DNA of 64,000 nucleotides from Alphaproteobacteria bacterium (GCA_021775965.1 JAJFGV010000064.1:62001-126000); one strand, 5' to 3'. Counted from the first letter of the stretch, positions 17,370 through 27,116 are shown. Notes: generated by a model from the sequence alone, not told the origin. Program-made: numbers and translations.

Positions 17370-18116
17370 CTAAGCCGCTTTCTTACCCAGAGCCGCCGCC
17401 AGCAGATCCATCGGCATGGGCAGGACGATTGTGGAGGCTTTGGAGTTGGTGAACTCGCCCAGCGTGCCCAGATAACGTAGCTGCATTGTCTCGGGACGTT
17501 TGGCCAAAATAGCGGCGGCTTCATCGAGTTTCTGTGCGGCCTGTAATTCGCCTTCGGCGTTGATGACTTTGGCGCGGCGTTCGCGTTCGGCTTCGGCCTG
17601 CTTGGCAATGGCGCGGACCATGGTCGGGTCGATATCGACATGCTTGATCTCGACATTGGCGACCTTAACGCCCCAGCCATCGGTGCGGCTGTCGAGAATA
17701 TCTTGAACATCTTTGTTCAGCTGATCACGTTTGGAGAGCATATCATCGAGGTCATGTTTGCCGAGCACAGAACGCAACGTTGTTTGTGCGAGTTGTGATG
17801 TGGCGTTGCGGAAATCCTCCACACGGTTGATGGCATGGGAGGGCTCAACAATGCGGTAATAAACCACTGCGTTTACTTTCACCGAGACATTATCCTTTGA
17901 AATCACATCCTGCGTCGGGATGTCTTCGGTACGAATGCGCATATCGACCTGCACCATTTGCTGGATGCCGGGAATAACAAGCTGTAGCCCGGGGTTGCGG
18001 GTGCCGGAATATTTCCCGAAGGTATAAACAATGCCGCGGTCATATTCCTTGATGATGCGCACCGAGGCAAAAACAAGCACCAGAATGGCAACAAGTATAG
18101 GGGCAAAAAATGTCAT
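17370..18116 (-). CDS. Slipin / stomatin-like SPFH protein
   Basis: Membrane-anchored SPFH (band 7) scaffold. An N-terminal hydrophobic segment (about residues 4-22) precedes the SPFH domain with the E-Y-D-R-G-I-V-Y/F-G-K motif; a charged coiled coil (A-E-A-E-R-E-R-R-A-K) follows near residue 170. Its 248 residues match the slipin family. It is 13 bases downstream of an NfeD gene, the classic prokaryotic stomatin operon pairing. The role is probably membrane-domain organisation or quality control. Confidence 0.92.
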   Translation of the reverse strand: MTFFAPILVAILVLVFASVRIIKEYDRGIVYTFGKYSGTRNPGLQLVIPGIQQMVQVDMRIRTEDIPTQDVISKDNVSVKVNAVVYYRIVEPSHAINRVEDFRNATSQLAQTTLRSVLGKHDLDDMLSKRDQLNKDVQDILDSRTDGWGVKVANVEIKHVDIDPTMVRAIAKQAEAERERRAKVINAEGELQAAQKLDEAAAILAKRPETMQLRYLGTLGEFTNSKASTIVLPMPMDLLAAALGKKAA

Positions 18117-18129
18117 GGTATTTTCTCCT

Positions 18130-18615
18130 TTAAACTTTCACTTTGAGTGTTAAATTATCGACAGCATCTACTGTAACTTTTTCGTCTTTTTTAAGGTCCA
18201 TTTCCTTATCGGATTCTGCTTGCCAGGTTTCACCCTGAATTTGTACGCGGCCGTTTTGGCCTTTCCATTCAATAACGACAGCTTTTTGTCCGATCATGCT
18301 TTCGGTGCCGGTGCTGACGCCGTGGCGACGATAACGGATAATCAGGAAGATGGCGGCGATCAGGATGGCGAGCTCAACAAATGAAATGCCAAAGAACAGC
18401 CCCCAATCGATATCAATGCCAAAAATTTCATTGGTGCCCGAGCGAATGGCATAACCAACAACCAATGCAATGAGGCCATTGAAAGCCAAAATGCCGACAC
18501 CAAGAAGGAGTTCGGAGGCAATCAGCAGCCCGCCGGTTACAAACAGGAAGGTTGCGGCGCTTTCGGCATCAACGATACCAAAGAGATAAAGCCCAAGGAT
18601 AATACTGGCGATCAT
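18130..18615 (-). CDS. NfeD-family membrane protein
   Basis: A 161-residue protein with about four membrane segments in residues 1-95 and a C-terminal OB-fold domain (G-Q-K-A-V-V-I-E-W, G-R-V-Q-I-Q-G-E-T-W). This is the short NfeD type that partners slipins. It is first in a two-gene operon with the slipin. Confidence 0.9.
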   Translation of the reverse strand: MIASIILGLYLFGIVDAESAATFLFVTGGLLIASELLLGVGILAFNGLIALVVGYAIRSGTNEIFGIDIDWGLFFGISFVELAILIAAIFLIIRYRRHGVSTGTESMIGQKAVVIEWKGQNGRVQIQGETWQAESDKEMDLKKDEKVTVDAVDNLTLKVKV

Positions 18616-18635
18616 GTCTAGTCATCCATCTATTC

Positions 18636-18702
18636 ATCTGGACTGCGTTATTCGTTCCTAGCGTATGTCTATACGCGTCGGTCACTCATGCCTTGTCCAG
18701 AT
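18636..18702. other. Nested inverted repeats between nfeD and leuB
   Basis: Outer arms ATCTGGAC (18636-18643) and GTCCAGAT (18695-18702) are perfect complements. They enclose an inner hairpin GCGTAT/ATACGC (18661-18676). There is no T run. It could be a structured leader, an operator or a mobile-repeat relic. Confidence 0.35.
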
Positions 18703-18716
18703 AAAGATATGAATGA

Positions 18717-19808
18717 CTATAAAGTTTTCTCTAATGCCCTGATTAAAGCATCACCCATGGCTGATGTCGAGACTTCGCTGCATCCCGGTGCCATAATGTC
18801 AGGGGTGCGCGTGCCGTTATTTAATACACCCTGGACAGCTTGTTCCAGCTGGTTTGCAGTTTGGCCTTCATTTAAGGAGTATCTGAGCGCCATGGCCAAA
18901 CTCAAAATTGTGGCCAGTGGGTTGGCTTTGCCTTGCCCGGCAATATCAGGGGCGGAGCCGTGCACAGGCTCGTACAGGCCTGGAGAGCCAGGATTGCCTA
19001 AAGAGGCCGATGGCAGCATGCCCAGCGAGCCGGTCAGCATTGCAGCTTCATCAGACAAGATATCACCGAATAAATTATCGGTGACGATGACATCGAATTG
19101 CGAAGGATTGCGCAGGAGCTGCATAGCGCAGTTATCTGCATACATATGTTCGAGTTCGACATCACTGAATTCGGCTTTGTGCAGCGCGGTTATTTCCTCT
19201 CGCCAGAGTTTGCCGCTTTCCATGACGTTGGCTTTTTCGCAGGATGTCACTTTATTATCCCGCTTGCGTGCGAGGTCAAAGGCCACACGGCCGACGCGTT
19301 GGATTTCAGATGTGGTGTAGGTTTGCGTATTGAATCCGCGGCGCTGGCCATTGCCTAAATCTTCAATTCCGCGTGGTTCCCCGAAATAAACGCCGCCGGT
19401 GAGTTCGCGTACGATCAGGATATCCAGTCCCTTGACGATTTCCGGCTTCAAAGAAGACGCATCGACCAGAGCATCGAACACGATGGCTGGGCGTAAGTTT
19501 GCAAAGAGGTCGAGTTCCTTGCGTAGCTTGAGCAAGCCTGCCTCGGGGCGGATATTGTAGTCAACATCGGCCCATTTCGGGCCGCCGACAGCGCCGAGTA
19601 AAATCGCATCGGCTTTGCGGCATTGGTCCAGCGTATCATCGGTGAGAGGATCATTGTGTGCATCAATCGAAGCACCGCCGATCAGGCCATCCTCAATTTC
19701 AAAAGCGATCCCAGCGTCATTTTCCAGCCAGCTTAAAACCTTGCGGACTTCCGCCATGACCTCCGGGCCGATACCGTCGCCGGGCAATATCATTAATTTA
19801 TGTGTCAT
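18717..19808 (-). CDS. leuB: 3-isopropylmalate dehydrogenase
   Basis: NAD-dependent oxidative decarboxylation of 3-isopropylmalate in leucine biosynthesis. The 363-residue protein has the family N-terminus G-D-G-I-G-P-E-V, the [10 protein letters not shown] block, the V-R-E-L-T-G-G-x-Y-F-G motif and the [11 protein letters not shown] metal and substrate site. The start overlaps the leuD stop by 4 bases. Confidence 0.97.
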   Translation of the reverse strand: MTHKLMILPGDGIGPEVMAEVRKVLSWLENDAGIAFEIEDGLIGGASIDAHNDPLTDDTLDQCRKADAILLGAVGGPKWADVDYNIRPEAGLLKLRKELDLFANLRPAIVFDALVDASSLKPEIVKGLDILIVRELTGGVYFGEPRGIEDLGNGQRRGFNTQTYTTSEIQRVGRVAFDLARKRDNKVTSCEKANVMESGKLWREEITALHKAEFSDVELEHMYADNCAMQLLRNPSQFDVIVTDNLFGDILSDEAAMLTGSLGMLPSASLGNPGSPGLYEPVHGSAPDIAGQGKANPLATILSLAMALRYSLNEGQTANQLEQAVQGVLNNGTRTPDIMAPGCSEVSTSAMGDALIRALEKTL

Positions 19809-20428
19809 GACTTCGTCCCACTCATCAGCCAGGGTTTATCTGTGTTCATCTTGCCCTCATAAGTATCAATGTGATTTCCTTTTTCCATCGTCAGGCCGAT
19901 ATCGTCCAGCCCGCCCAGTAGGCAATGTTTGCGGAATGGATCAATATCAAAGCTGAAAGAAAACTTGTTCCCGCGCGTGATTGTTTGTTTTTCAAGGTCA
20001 ATCTCGAGAAGGGCGTCGGGGTTTTCCTGCGCTTCTTTCATGAGTTCATCAACTTGGCCCTGCGGTAACTGCACGGGTAAAATGCCGTTCTTGAAACAGT
20101 TGTTATAGAAGATATCGGCAAAGCTTGGCCCGATAACACAGCGCAGTCCCATATCCAGCAAAGCCCAGGGTGCGTGCTCTCGCGAAGAGCCACAGCCGAA
20201 ATTTTCGCCGGTGATTAAAATCTCTGCGTTTTTATAGTCGTCCTTGTTTAGGATAAAGTCAGGGTTTTCACTGCCGTCTTCATTATAGCGAATATCATGG
20301 AAGGCATGCACGCCCAGCCCTGTGCGCTTGATGGTACGCAGGAATTGCTTGGGGATGATCACATCTGTATCGACATTGATCATCGGCAGGGGGGCGGCTA
20401 TTGCGCTTAGTTTGGTAAAAGGTTCCAT
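19805..20428 (-). CDS. leuD: 3-isopropylmalate dehydratase small subunit
   Basis: A 207-residue small subunit of isopropylmalate isomerase. It shows [13 protein letters not shown] and the G-C-G-S-S-R-E-H-A signature. It works with LeuC (22227). The two are separated here by an HD-GYP-like gene and two opposite-strand genes. Its stop overlaps the leuB start by 4 bases. Confidence 0.97.
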   Translation of the reverse strand: MEPFTKLSAIAAPLPMINVDTDVIIPKQFLRTIKRTGLGVHAFHDIRYNEDGSENPDFILNKDDYKNAEILITGENFGCGSSREHAPWALLDMGLRCVIGPSFADIFYNNCFKNGILPVQLPQGQVDELMKEAQENPDALLEIDLEKQTITRGNKFSFSFDIDPFRKHCLLGGLDDIGLTMEKGNHIDTYEGKMNTDKPWLMSGTKS

Positions 20429-20437
20429 TGTCTTGTC

Positions 20438-21115
20438 CTATTCCTTCAAGCCGCTGTTATACGCATTCATTTTCATTTCTGCAAAGGATTCGAACAGCTC
20501 CATATCAAAGATATCCGGGCCTTTTTCCTCGCGCATACGGGTGAGGACGCCGGGAATGGAAATATCGCGGTCACCGTAATGGGGTCGCCAGATGCGCCAG
20601 CCGTCATAGGCCTCGACAATCGCGACCAGTCGCACGGGTTTTGATAGCTGCGCGCCGGACAGGCCCTGATAGCCGCCACCATCCATCTGTTCGTGGTGGT
20701 TCAACATGATGTCAGTCATGAGGTCTATAAAGGGGTGGGCGAGATCGTTCAGTTTTTCTTTCACGATTTCAGCACCTAAATCCGTGTGACTACGGCGTCT
20801 TTGTTTTAATTCATCAGTCGGCTGTTCGACTCTGTCCCATATCGTGGCGGGTAGTTTACGTTTGCCGATATCATGGGGCAGGGTGGCCCAGTACATATTC
20901 TCGGCGACCAGATCACCAAGCCCTATATGTAAGCATGTCTTTTTGATGTTCTGTGCGACGCGATCGGCATGTTCATGGAAGATGTATTTTGAATCGGAGG
21001 GGCGTTGCTCGCCATAGGTTTTGAGCTTTGCCATTTCATCTGTGATAAAGGCATGAATCTTTTCGCCGATGTCCGGCGTTTCACGCAAATCAAACTCGTC
21101 CGGCCACGCATTCAT
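20438..21115 (-). CDS. HD-GYP-like domain protein
   Basis: A 225-residue stand-alone HD hydrolase. Ligand motifs are visible: H47/H49, H81-D82 in H-D-I-G-K, H110 and H140-H141 in H-H-E-x-x-D-G-G-G-Y. The GYP tripeptide itself reads G-Y-Q. HD-GYP proteins degrade cyclic di-GMP; the substrate here is inferred. It has no sensor domain. It lies 9 bases upstream of leuD and probably shares its transcript. Confidence 0.75.
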   Translation of the reverse strand: MNAWPDEFDLRETPDIGEKIHAFITDEMAKLKTYGEQRPSDSKYIFHEHADRVAQNIKKTCLHIGLGDLVAENMYWATLPHDIGKRKLPATIWDRVEQPTDELKQRRRSHTDLGAEIVKEKLNDLAHPFIDLMTDIMLNHHEQMDGGGYQGLSGAQLSKPVRLVAIVEAYDGWRIWRPHYGDRDISIPGVLTRMREEKGPDIFDMELFESFAEMKMNAYNSGLKE

Positions 21116-21213
21116 TTTATTGCCATAATCATTTCATAAAATTTTATCTATCCTGTATTACTATAGGTATCGAGAAGCACAAAAAAGAAACGACCATAAA
21201 TGGGAGATAGAGG

Positions 21214-21570
21214 ATGTGTAAGAAGCTTATAGCGAGCTTTGTGGCGGTGGCGTTGTGCCCTATGGCGGGTCCCTCGATAGACGCGCAGGAGCTAACGGGC
21301 TATCACGAAGCGGCAAATATTGAAGGTAATGCATTGCTTTATGATGTTGATTATCTTTTTCAGCCTGATTTCTTTGAAAACGATAGTGATGTTTATAGCA
21401 TTAATGATGGGCGCGGTTTTGCCTATAGACTGGCGCAATCGCGCGAAGGGGCCTCTCTGGGCTTGTTTGTGAAGAATAGCGCCTCGGAATCCTTTGATAT
21501 TACAGGCGCTGAGCTGAACGCCATTGCCCCGGCGGCAGGCATCCAGCTGACCTTTGATTTGAGCCTGTAG
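21214..21570 (+). CDS. Small exported protein of unknown function
   Basis: A 118-residue protein with a likely signal peptide (basic C-K-K start, hydrophobic core to about residue 20, A-Q-E near 25). The mature part is acidic and short. It is preceded by a purine-rich GGGAGATAGAGG ribosome site. No family recognised. It lies on the plus strand inside the minus-strand leu region. Confidence 0.65.
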   Translation: MCKKLIASFVAVALCPMAGPSIDAQELTGYHEAANIEGNALLYDVDYLFQPDFFENDSDVYSINDGRGFAYRLAQSREGASLGLFVKNSASESFDITGAELNAIAPAAGIQLTFDLSL

Positions 21571-21682
21571 CTATAAAATATAGAATTTTCTACCAAATAT
21601 ATTAAAAAAGCTTGCAAAAGGCTTTTTATTGTCATATAACGATCTCCTGATTTTAAATAATACGATTAAGGAGAATATTGAT

Positions 21683-22180
21683 ATGAGTTCTGATTTAACA
21701 ACCATGTTTGGTAAAAATAAAGGCACCACACTTGCAACTTCAGTTTTGGGTCTGGTCCTGCTGACACAGTCAGGATGTGGCATGTTCGGTGGCGGTGGTA
21801 CAAATGTTTTGGACATGTTGCCAGCGGTCGAAACTGTTAAGAGTAAGTTCAGACATCCGACACAGGATCGGACTAAGGAGTTAATGGAGGTCTTAAAACA
21901 ATGCGGATATACGGATGACGACGGGAATTTTCCTTATTCTGTTGTTAATCTGATGAATCCTTCGGTGGAGCAGGCTTGTCGCAATTTTTATGAGGATCAT
22001 GGAGGTGAGGTGGCCAATGGTATCAAGAAAGATGCAGAGGGCAAATATATATATAATACTGATAGCTCAATTAGAAACATAAAGACTGCAATTGAGGCAA
22101 AAAACTGTTTTGTTGAAATACACAGCCCAGCTACTCCAGGCCCAGTTGTTCCAGGTCCAACTGCTCCAGGCAAAAATTAA
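21683..22180 (+). CDS. Putative small lipoprotein of unknown function
   Basis: The 165-residue protein begins at ATG 21683, which follows AAGGAG by 9 bases. A hydrophobic stretch (about residues 17-28) is followed by Q-S-G-C with C32, an imperfect lipobox, and a Gly-rich segment. The mature domain has several cysteines, and the C-terminus is a short P-G-P repeat. Base composition is AT-rich relative to the leu genes. No family recognised. Confidence 0.65.
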   Translation: MSSDLTTMFGKNKGTTLATSVLGLVLLTQSGCGMFGGGGTNVLDMLPAVETVKSKFRHPTQDRTKELMEVLKQCGYTDDDGNFPYSVVNLMNPSVEQACRNFYEDHGGEVANGIKKDAEGKYIYNTDSSIRNIKTAIEAKNCFVEIHSPATPGPVVPGPTAPGKN

Positions 22181-22198
22181 AACAAACAATAAATTTAG

Positions 22199-22228
22199 AA
22201 AAACCGGGCCTAGTGTCCGGTTTTTTTT
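22199..22228. terminator. Bidirectional terminator between the lipoprotein gene and leuC
   Basis: An 8-bp stem including one G-U pair (AACCGGGC with GTCCGGTT) has a 5-base loop. It is flanked by an A run on one side and eight T residues on the other, so it can serve both converging genes. Confidence 0.85.
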
Positions 22229-23633
22229 ATGAGAGATCGCGCACATCGGTCAGGCGGCCTGTGATGGCGGCGGCGGCGGCCATGGCGGGGCTCAGAAGAT
22301 GCGTGCGGCCACCGCGGCCCTGACGGCCTTCGAAATTGCGATTGGAGGTTGAGGCGCAGCGCTCTCCGGGCTCCAATTTATCGGCATTCATGGCCAGGCA
22401 CATAGAGCAACCGGGTTCGCGCCATTCAAAACCGGACTCCAGAAAGATTTTATCAAGCCCTTCGTCTTCGGCCTGTGCTTTTACGAGGCCGGAGCCGGGG
22501 ACGATTAATGCGCGGATATTGTTAGCGACTTTTTTGCCTTCGGCGACTTTGGCGGCTTCGCGTAAATCTTCGATCCGTGAATTGGTACAGGAGCCGATAA
22601 AGACGGCGTCAATTTCAATGTCCTGCATTTTTGTGCCGGGTTTGAGATCCATATAATTCAGAGCGCGTTCAATTGCAGCTTTGCGGTTTGCGTCATTATA
22701 ATCGGCCGGATTGGGAACAACGCCGGTAATCGGCACGATGTCTTGTGGCGATGTGCCCCAGGTAACAATTGGTGGAATGTCGTCGCCGTTAATCGTGATT
22801 TCTTTATCGTAGCTCGCGCCATCATCGGAAGGGAGTGTTTGCCAATAGGCCACGGCCTTTTCCCAGTTATCGTTTTGGGGGGCCATCGGGCGGCCTTTGA
22901 TATAGGCGAATGTCGTTTCATCCGGTGCGACCAGCCCGGCGCGTGCACCGGCCTCGATCGACATGTTACAGACGCTCATGCGGCCTTCCATGCTCATATT
23001 GTTGAAAACATCACCGGCATATTCGATGACATACCCCGTCCCGCCAGCGGTGCCGATTTCACCGATGATGGTGAGTGCTACGTCTTTGGGCGTGATGCCA
23101 ATGCCGAGTTCACCATTCACAGTGATGCGCATTGATTTTGCCGGTTTTTGAATGAGCGTTTGTGTCGCCAGCACATGTTCGACTTCTGACGTGCCGATGC
23201 CGAACGCGAGTGCACCGAAAGCGCCGTGGGTGGATGTATGGCTGTCGCCGCAGACAATTGTCATGCCGGGTTGGGTGAAACCTTGCTCGGGTCCGATAAC
23301 ATGAACAATGCCCTGACGTTTGTCATCCATATCAAATAGCGTCACGCCAAACTCATCACAGTTCTTGCGCAGGGTTTCGACCTGGATGCGGCTGTCTTCT
23401 TCCTTGATGCCGGCGGAGCGGTCGGTGGTGGGGACGTTGTGATCGGCCACGGCCAGGGTGGCGTCTGTGCGCCGTACATCGCGTTTTGAAAGCCGCAAGC
23501 CTTCAAAAGCCTGCGGTGAGGTCACCTCGTGCACCAGATGGCGGTCGATATATATCAGGCAGGTGCCGTCATCCTGTTTATGGACGACATGCTGGTTCCA
23601 GATTTTTTCAAATAATGTGCGTGGTTTGGTCAT
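22227..23633 (-). CDS. leuC: 3-isopropylmalate dehydratase large subunit
   Basis: A 468-residue aconitase-family subunit that isomerises 2- and 3-isopropylmalate with LeuD. The [4Fe-4S] cysteines are visible in G-S-C-T-N-S-R and [16 protein letters not shown] and the early D-R-H-L-V-H-E motif are also present. It is transcribed from its own strong promoter (23688) and separated from leuD by about 1.8 kb of other genes. Confidence 0.97.
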   Translation of the reverse strand: MTKPRTLFEKIWNQHVVHKQDDGTCLIYIDRHLVHEVTSPQAFEGLRLSKRDVRRTDATLAVADHNVPTTDRSAGIKEEDSRIQVETLRKNCDEFGVTLFDMDDKRQGIVHVIGPEQGFTQPGMTIVCGDSHTSTHGAFGALAFGIGTSEVEHVLATQTLIQKPAKSMRITVNGELGIGITPKDVALTIIGEIGTAGGTGYVIEYAGDVFNNMSMEGRMSVCNMSIEAGARAGLVAPDETTFAYIKGRPMAPQNDNWEKAVAYWQTLPSDDGASYDKEITINGDDIPPIVTWGTSPQDIVPITGVVPNPADYNDANRKAAIERALNYMDLKPGTKMQDIEIDAVFIGSCTNSRIEDLREAAKVAEGKKVANNIRALIVPGSGLVKAQAEDEGLDKIFLESGFEWREPGCSMCLAMNADKLEPGERCASTSNRNFEGRQGRGGRTHLLSPAMAAAAAITGRLTDVRDLS

Positions 23634-23687
23634 GTTTCTTAATAAAATATTAATATTTACGGAATATCCTACAATAGCAGAATTGGC

Positions 23688-23716
23688 ATTAAACAGATAA
23701 CAAAAAACACAGTCAA
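23688..23716 (-). promoter_or_regulatory. leuC promoter
   Basis: On the minus strand TTGACT (23711-23716) and TTTAAT (23688-23693) are separated by exactly 17 bases, a near-consensus sigma-70 promoter. Transcription would start near 23681, giving a leader of about 48 bases, with no room for a leader peptide plus attenuator. Confidence 0.7.
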
Positions 23717-23747
23717 TTCAAGAGGTAATAAAAAAGAGGGTGTAGTT

Positions 23748-24410
23748 ATGGCTGATGAGTTAAATCTAGAGTTCAATAGTGCTGGTGTATGTGATGAGGC
23801 TTGTCTTGTTGCTGCAGAAATTGTTGTTCCTTTAAAGCATGGCAGGCACCAATATGCTTATGTAGGAAATAATGGACAGGGTAGAATTGTACCAGTTTAT
23901 AAAGATGATCTTGACGCAGCACGTAAGAATCCTGATGCCAGCATTGTTGAGAGTGGTAATATGCATGAGGGTTACTTTATGGATTATGATGAGAAACAGA
24001 CAGTGATTGCCGTAGGTTTTTATTCTAAAGTTCTTGAAGAAGCAAAGGTACTTAACCTTGATGCATCGGGAGAAAAAAAGCCTCTGGAGCATGACCATAC
24101 AAAATGGACAAAGGGTGAGATGCCTAATTCTTCAGAAGTCAGAAAGTCTCTTGAGGAGCTCTTTAATATATTCGACAAAGCACTCATAGGCAAAGATTCG
24201 AAAGACAAAGATTATTCCAGTATAGAAGAGCATAAAGAGCGGACAGGGGTCATGATCAAAAAACTGGATCTATCTCTAGACTCAACAACTTACCATTTTG
24301 ATCTGAGAAATAAGAGGCCTGCTTTTGAAGACAACCCCCCAAAGCCTTTAATTCCCCCGGTAATTGCTAGCGTTGAAACTATTGATGTTGAGATACCTAA
24401 AATCTCATAA
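23748..24410 (+). CDS. Unrecognised acidic protein
   Basis: A 220-residue soluble protein without a signal peptide. The N-terminal half contains two close cysteines (C15, C19) and a G-R-H-Q-Y-A-Y-V-G-N-N-G motif. The C-terminal half is charged and helical and ends in a Pro-rich tail. No family recognised. It has an AT-rich composition and lies between leuC and rplS, which usually neighbour each other in related bacteria. A small gene follows 76 bases downstream. Confidence 0.6.
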   Translation: MADELNLEFNSAGVCDEACLVAAEIVVPLKHGRHQYAYVGNNGQGRIVPVYKDDLDAARKNPDASIVESGNMHEGYFMDYDEKQTVIAVGFYSKVLEEAKVLNLDASGEKKPLEHDHTKWTKGEMPNSSEVRKSLEELFNIFDKALIGKDSKDKDYSSIEEHKERTGVMIKKLDLSLDSTTYHFDLRNKRPAFEDNPPKPLIPPVIASVETIDVEIPKIS

Positions 24411-24486
24411 GAGGTAAAAGGAATGCCTGTTAACGCTTTGGCAATCTTTGAGAGATATACTTATTGCAGTGCAATAGGAGGAATTT

Positions 24487-24621
24487 ATGGCTAAGTCACC
24501 TTTGAATGATTTTAAGATAGTAAGTGTCGGCGGCGTTAACCCTATAGCGGGTTCTCCTGGCGGCTGTGTTGTGTGCCCAGATGTGATCCACATGGGCAAG
24601 CCAGAGACTTCGCAACCTTAA
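24487..24621 (+). CDS. Overlooked 44-residue small protein
   Basis: ATG 24487 follows a near-perfect AGGAGGA by 4 bases; the frame runs 44 codons to TAA 24619-24621. The peptide has a G-G-C-V-V-C-P motif (CxxC) and P-G-G turns, with no hydrophobic segment. It follows the 23748 gene and converges on rplS. The ribosome site is the strongest argument that it is translated. No family recognised. Confidence 0.55.
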   Translation: MAKSPLNDFKIVSVGGVNPIAGSPGGCVVCPDVIHMGKPETSQP

Positions 24622-24627
24622 AGCGTT

Positions 24628-25128
24628 TTATTTATCAGGTTTATCTTTTTTCGCGGCAGTCTTTTTGGCTGCTGTTTTCTTTGCTGGTTTTTCAGTAGCA
24701 TCAGCCGGTTTGGCTTTTGCCTTCTTAGACTCTTTTTTCGGCTTGGCTTCTCTGGCTTCGATGTCATGGCCTGTGGTGCGTTCGGAAATACGCGCTTTTT
24801 TACCACGGAGATCACGAAGGTAGTAAAGCTTGGCACGACGAACAGAACCGCGTCTTACCAGCTCAATTGAATCAATCCGTGAACTCCAAAGAGGGAACAC
24901 ACGTTCAACACCTTCGCCGGCGCTGATTTTACGAACGGTAAAGTTTTCATTGATGCCGCCACCTTCGCGGGAGATGCAAACGCCTTCATAGGCCTGGATA
25001 CGTTCACGCGTTCCTTCCTTCACACGGACATTTACTTTGACGGTATCACCGGCCCCGAAGCTGGGAACCTGTTTGGCTTCCTGAAGTTTTTCGAGCTGTT
25101 TGGCTTCGAATTTCTGTACTGTATTCAT
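24628..25128 (-). CDS. rplS: 50S ribosomal protein L19 with Lys/Ala-rich tail
   Basis: Structural protein at the 30S-50S interface. The 166-residue protein has the L19 core in residues 1-120 ([33 protein letters not shown]). About 45 extra C-terminal residues are made mostly of Lys and Ala. Confidence 0.97.
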   Translation of the reverse strand: MNTVQKFEAKQLEKLQEAKQVPSFGAGDTVKVNVRVKEGTRERIQAYEGVCISREGGGINENFTVRKISAGEGVERVFPLWSSRIDSIELVRRGSVRRAKLYYLRDLRGKKARISERTTGHDIEAREAKPKKESKKAKAKPADATEKPAKKTAAKKTAAKKDKPDK

Positions 25129-25255
25129 CGTTTTCTTCCCTTATCAGGTCCCGATATCAGGCATAAACCCGGCGGACCATTTGTGTTTTTGTGGGTTTTT
25201 ATTCAAATTCTGGGCGTTTTATACCGCCTAAAGCCGCAAAAAACAAGAAAATACG

Positions 25256-25951
25256 TCACTTTTTCTGTGATAAATCAGGACGGCGTTTTTGGGTGATTTC
25301 CTGGGCTTGTTCCTGCCGCCAGGATTTGATCTTGCCATGGTCGCCAGATTGTAGGATTTCGGGCACATCATAGGTTTTTCCGCTCGAGGCGCTCCAGCTG
25401 GCGGGCTTGGTATAATGCGGGTATTCCAGCAGGTTAGGGTCCGAAAAGCTTTCTTCTGTCGGGGTTTCCGCGTTACCGAGCACGCCGGGCAGCAGGCGGA
25501 TACAGGCGTCCATCAGGGTCAATGCCGCTGGCTCACCGCCCGAGAGCACATAATCGCCGATAGAGACTTCCTCGAAGTCATGAGCATCCAATATGCGCTG
25601 GTCTACGCCTTCATAGCGACCACAGAGGAGGGTGATTGCGGGTGTTTGTGACAAGGTTTGGGCCATTTCCTGGTCCAGAACCCGGCCTGTGGGGCTGAGG
25701 AATATCTTTTTGCCCGGGTTTTCGATGGATAGCAGGGCTTTTTCGATGATGTCGGCGCGCATTACCATGCCTGCGCCGCCGCCATAAGGCGTATCATCGA
25801 CGGATTTGTGCACGCCCTCGGCGAAATCGCGAATATTGATGGCTTCGTATGACCATATATTTTTGTCCAGTGCTTTGCCACTGAGCGATTGCCCAAGGCT
25901 GCCGGGGAACATATCGGGGAAGAGGGTGAGGATGTTGATGTGCCAGCTCAT
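25256..25951 (-). CDS. trmD: tRNA (guanine37-N1)-methyltransferase
   Basis: SPOUT methyltransferase forming m1G37. The 231-residue protein shows the N-terminus I-L-T-L-F-P-D-M-F, P-Y-G-G-G-A-G-M-V-M, the knot segment L-C-G-R-Y-E-G-V-D-Q-R, and I-G-D-Y-V-L-S-G-G-E. It overlaps the rimM stop by 4 bases. Confidence 0.97.
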   Translation of the reverse strand: MSWHINILTLFPDMFPGSLGQSLSGKALDKNIWSYEAINIRDFAEGVHKSVDDTPYGGGAGMVMRADIIEKALLSIENPGKKIFLSPTGRVLDQEMAQTLSQTPAITLLCGRYEGVDQRILDAHDFEEVSIGDYVLSGGEPAALTLMDACIRLLPGVLGNAETPTEESFSDPNLLEYPHYTKPASWSASSGKTYDVPEILQSGDHGKIKSWRQEQAQEITQKRRPDLSQKK

Positions 25952-26502
25952 GGCATTTCTTCTTTAATCTCTGGCGGTAAATTGACGGTGATAGTGCCCG
26001 CTTCGATATTAACGTCGGTTACGTTTTCTTTTGTGAAGATCAGGAAAAAGCTTTCGCCACCTTCTTGTGGTTTTATTTCCAGCAAATCACCCGCGCCAAA
26101 ATTTTGAACGGACGTGACGGTGCCAATTTTATTGCCCTCTTTGTCTTCGGCTTTGAGGCCGGCAAGGTCTTCGATATAAAATTCGCCGTCTTCCGGTTCA
26201 GGGAGTTTGTTTCGCTCAAGCCAGAGTTCGGTGCCGTTTAGGGCGTCGGCTTTTGTTTTGTCATCGATGCCGTCAATTTCCGCCAGCCAGTTTTTACCGA
26301 CAATATTTTTAAGCTTAATAGAAATTTGATCCGAGCCGGTATCGGATGTGTAAAGCGGCCCGTATTGCTCGAGCGCCTTCGGGTCTTCACCAAAACAGAA
26401 GACTTTGACCAGACCCTTTACACCGTGCGCGCCGTTGATTTTCCCAAGGCATACACGTTTCGGGGTCTGGTCATTATCCTGAAATGACGTAGTGGAGGAC
26501 AT
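25948..26502 (-). CDS. rimM: 16S rRNA processing protein RimM
   Basis: 30S maturation factor that binds S19 and acts on the 16S head. The 184-residue protein has the N-terminal G-K-I-N-G-A-H-G-V-K-G RimM motif and a C-terminal PRC-barrel (Y-I-E-D-L-A-G, G-A-G-D-L-L-E-I). It starts directly after the rpsP stop and overlaps trmD, in the conserved rpsP-rimM-trmD-rplS order. Confidence 0.95.
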   Translation of the reverse strand: MSSTTSFQDNDQTPKRVCLGKINGAHGVKGLVKVFCFGEDPKALEQYGPLYTSDTGSDQISIKLKNIVGKNWLAEIDGIDDKTKADALNGTELWLERNKLPEPEDGEFYIEDLAGLKAEDKEGNKIGTVTSVQNFGAGDLLEIKPQEGGESFFLIFTKENVTDVNIEAGTITVNLPPEIKEEMP

Positions 26503-27084
26503 TTAGTCCTCTTTCTTTTCTTCTTCTTTAGGCTCTTCAGCCGGAGCGTCCTCAGCTTTAGCTTCCTCAGCAGGTTTTTCCTCAGCAGGAGCAGTTTCTT
26601 CTGCTTTAGGTTCCTCTTTGGCTTCCTCGGCCGGTTTCTCTTCAGCGGCGGGAGCTTCTTCAGCGGGTGCTTCAGCTTCAGCCGGAGCCTCTTCTGCAGG
26701 TGCTTCAGGTTCTGGTGCCGGTGCTGCGGTTGCGGCCTCAGCTGCTTTGGCTAGTCTCTCCTTTTTGTCCTCAATACGCTGCACTGTTTTTTCACTTGGT
26801 TTGGCTTTGTTTGGACGGTTTGGCTGCGCAGGCACTTCTGCAAGGCCGGCTTTGCCAAGAAAGATTGCGACGCGCTCGGATGGTTTTGCGCCCTGGCTGA
26901 GCCAGTATTTGATGCGGTCTTCCACGAGTTTTACGCGTTCCTGATCATCAGGGAGCAGGGGATTATAAGTCCCAAGTCTTTCGATGTAGCGCCCGTCGCG
27001 CGGCATGCGTTTATCCGCAACCACGATGCGGTAGAACGGACGGTTTCTCCGCCCCTGTCTTGATAGTCTGATTGATAGTGCCAT
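26503..27084 (-). CDS. rpsP: 30S ribosomal protein S16 with long acidic Ala/Glu/Pro tail
   Basis: The S16 core occupies about the first 85 residues ([20 protein letters not shown]). The remaining 100 or so are low-complexity A-P-E-E-A/K repeats ending in E/K/D, doubling the usual length of about 80-90. An AAGGAGACT ribosome site precedes the ATG. Confidence 0.96.
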   Translation of the reverse strand: MALSIRLSRQGRRNRPFYRIVVADKRMPRDGRYIERLGTYNPLLPDDQERVKLVEDRIKYWLSQGAKPSERVAIFLGKAGLAEVPAQPNRPNKAKPSEKTVQRIEDKKERLAKAAEAATAAPAPEPEAPAEEAPAEAEAPAEEAPAAEEKPAEEAKEEPKAEETAPAEEKPAEEAKAEDAPAEEPKEEEKKED

Positions 27085-27116
27085 TTCAGTAGTCTCCTTT
27101 TGGTTTCAGTTAAAGT

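Noticed and set aside
17198-17710. A minus-strand 170-codon open frame across the prepilin terminator, repeat A and slipin gene
   Set aside because: It lies in another frame over slipin, crosses a strong terminator and repeat, and has no recognisable protein character.
21571-21682. An upstream ATG at 21629 for the lipoprotein gene
   Set aside because: It adds 18 residues before the signal peptide and lacks the AAGGAG that precedes ATG 21683.
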